Shown: positions 63,097 to 64,000 of the stretch, piece after piece | How positions within the stretch are numbered: the stretch's first letter is position 1 | How the letters are laid out: the number at the start of each line of letters is the position of its first letter | The notes under the pieces: model-generated | Told to the model about the DNA's origin: nothing | The model's database searches: none | Seen by the model: only the letters and a program-made list of their open reading frames with translations | DNA from: Streptomyces bottropensis ATCC 25435 | GTDB taxonomy: Bacteria; Actinomycetota; Actinomycetes; Streptomycetales; Streptomycetaceae | Assembly: GCF_000383595.1 (NCBI RefSeq) | Contig: NZ_KB911581.1 | Location: 2,238,265 to 2,302,264 of the forward strand | Reading direction: 5' to 3' | DNA: 64,000 nucleotides | Position numbers and translations under genes: made by a program

Positions 63097-63792
63097 TCAC
63101 GGCCGGGGTCGCAGCGGCGGCCGGGGAGCGGGAGGCCCGCCGGCAAGACCGGTGACCAGACGCGTGCAGACGTCCCGGAGCTTGAGATTGGTTTCCTGGG
63201 AGAGCCGGCGGAGCAGGTCGAAAGCCTCTTCCGCGGTGCAGTGCCGCCGTTGCATCACGCTGCCGATGGCCTGGTCGATGACGCTGCGCGAGGCGAGCGC
63301 CGTCTGCAGGTCGCGGCTGAAGTCCTCCGCGTCGGCCAGCCGCTGCGCCAGCGCGAGCCCGCCACCTGCCTGCGCGGCGAGCAGCGCGAGCCTGCCTCGG
63401 TCGTCCTCCGTGAACGCGTCCTGGCCGGCGGCATAGAAATTGAGGGCCCCTGCGGTATGGGTGCGGGCGGGTATCGGCAGGGACAGCGAGGAGCGGATAC
63501 CCATGTCGGCCGCGAACCCTGGGAAGGACTCCCACCGGGCCTCACCCAGCATGTCCGGCACATACACGCTGCCCCCGCTGCGCAGACAGTGAAGGCACGG
63601 GCCGTCGTCCAGTCCGTACTGTTTCTCGTCCAGCTTTTCCGCCACCCCACCGGTGCTGACCACGGTCAGCGGCCGGTGCCGCCGTTGCACGGTCACGCCG
63701 CAGCCGTCCGCGGCCGAGGCGCTGACGGCGTCGTCCACCAAGTGCTGCAGGAACTCCCGAAGGGAAGTGGTCTCCAAGAGCCAGTCGATCAT
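63097..63792 (-). CDS. GAF-ANTAR RNA-binding antiterminator-type regulator
   Basis: The 231-residue protein (from the ATG at 63792) has a GAF domain: LREFLQHLVDDAVSASAADG, CGVTVQRRHRPLTVVSTGG, GPCLHCLRSG (two cysteines), GIRSSLSLPIP. A C-terminal ANTAR domain follows (LQTALASRSVIDQAIGSVMQ ... HCTAEEAFDLLRRLSQ ... LRDVCTRLV). ANTAR proteins bind paired hairpins in nascent RNA and prevent termination. The frame continues open to 63966, but the extra part has no domain and contains a 23-bp repeat, so I placed the start at 63792. Confidence 0.82.
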   Translation of the reverse strand: MIDWLLETTSLREFLQHLVDDAVSASAADGCGVTVQRRHRPLTVVSTGGVAEKLDEKQYGLDDGPCLHCLRSGGSVYVPDMLGEARWESFPGFAADMGIRSSLSLPIPARTHTAGALNFYAAGQDAFTEDDRGRLALLAAQAGGGLALAQRLADAEDFSRDLQTALASRSVIDQAIGSVMQRRHCTAEEAFDLLRRLSQETNLKLRDVCTRLVTGLAGGPPAPRPPLRPRP

Positions 63793-63852
63793 GTCGAGTA
63801 CATGTCGATCGCGATCGGGCCGGTCCACCGCCCGCCACCTCCCATTGTTGTG

Positions 63853-63898
63853 ACAGCCGTTTCCGTTCCACTCGCACAGCCGTTTCCGCTCCACTCGC
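63853..63898. repeat. 23-bp tandem duplication before the GAF-ANTAR gene
   Basis: ACAGCCGTTTCCGYTCCACT followed by CGC occurs twice in tandem (63853 and 63876) with one difference. It lies 60-105 bp upstream of the ANTAR start. Confidence 0.75.
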
Positions 63899-64000
63899 AC
63901 GGATACCCACTGCACCCGGCTTCCTGACACCCCCCTGTGCTGTACACCGACGGTCTGGTCGAGCACCGAGGCGAGGACCTCGACATCGGCCTCGCACGCA

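Overview
The window is about 72% GC and has Streptomyces-type codon use (G or C at almost every third position, many GTG starts). From 0.4 to 42.8 kb it carries a conserved Streptomyces core segment. From memory, the gene order (parC-like gene, M16 protease pair, ptsH, thymidine kinase, sepH, hemH, inositol monophosphatase, cutRS, dut, kdpDE, trkA pair, RNA methyltransferase) resembles the S. coelicolor SCO5836-SCO5901 neighbourhood. That supports Streptomyces, but it is recall and not a search.

Core segment (0-42.8 kb): two small hypothetical genes; a COG0523/CobW GTPase with a long repetitive N-terminal extension; a GyrA/ParC-type topoisomerase subunit; an active/inactive M16 protease pair; a secreted M23 peptidase behind a c-di-AMP (ydaO-type) riboswitch; a GntR regulator; HPr with two DasR-type palindromes upstream; a GNAT/NDP-forming acyl-CoA synthetase fusion; a phosphodiesterase-family enzyme; thymidine kinase; sulfurtransferase; SepH; an aldonolactone oxidase/MFS pair; ferrochelatase; inositol monophosphatase; CutRS; DUF4193, DUF3093, DUF3710 and DUF3159 proteins; dUTPase; KdpDE; two Trk/RCK proteins; a KimA-like potassium permease; and a TrmA/RlmD-type RNA methyltransferase. 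Potassium functions are grouped at 32.3-41.3 kb, but no kdpFABC genes are present.

Accessory segment (42.8-57.3 kb): its left edge is the 3' end of the RNA methyltransferase gene. A second copy of that 3' end (44 of 47 bases identical, reading frame and stop codon kept) lies at 57.14 kb. The segment holds broken genes (a Dps start, a peptidase-inhibitor fragment, an Lhr-type helicase C-terminus, an AbiEii-type nucleotidyltransferase with three single-base indels) mixed with intact ones (ECF sigma factor, AfsR/SARP regulator, serine hydrolase, an IS110-family insertion sequence, two alpha/beta hydrolases, an AbiEii-partner gene). I read it as a decayed genomic island. No integrase is visible.

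Right flank (57.3-64 kb): an MmyB-type HTH regulator and an SDR oxidoreductase share an identical 16-bp putative operator. They are followed by a stress or anti-sigma partner-switching group (STAS, MEDS-HATPase, MEDS-STAS, GAF-ANTAR). Several genes in the core segment look leaderless, with a -10-like hexamer 6-8 nt before the start codon.
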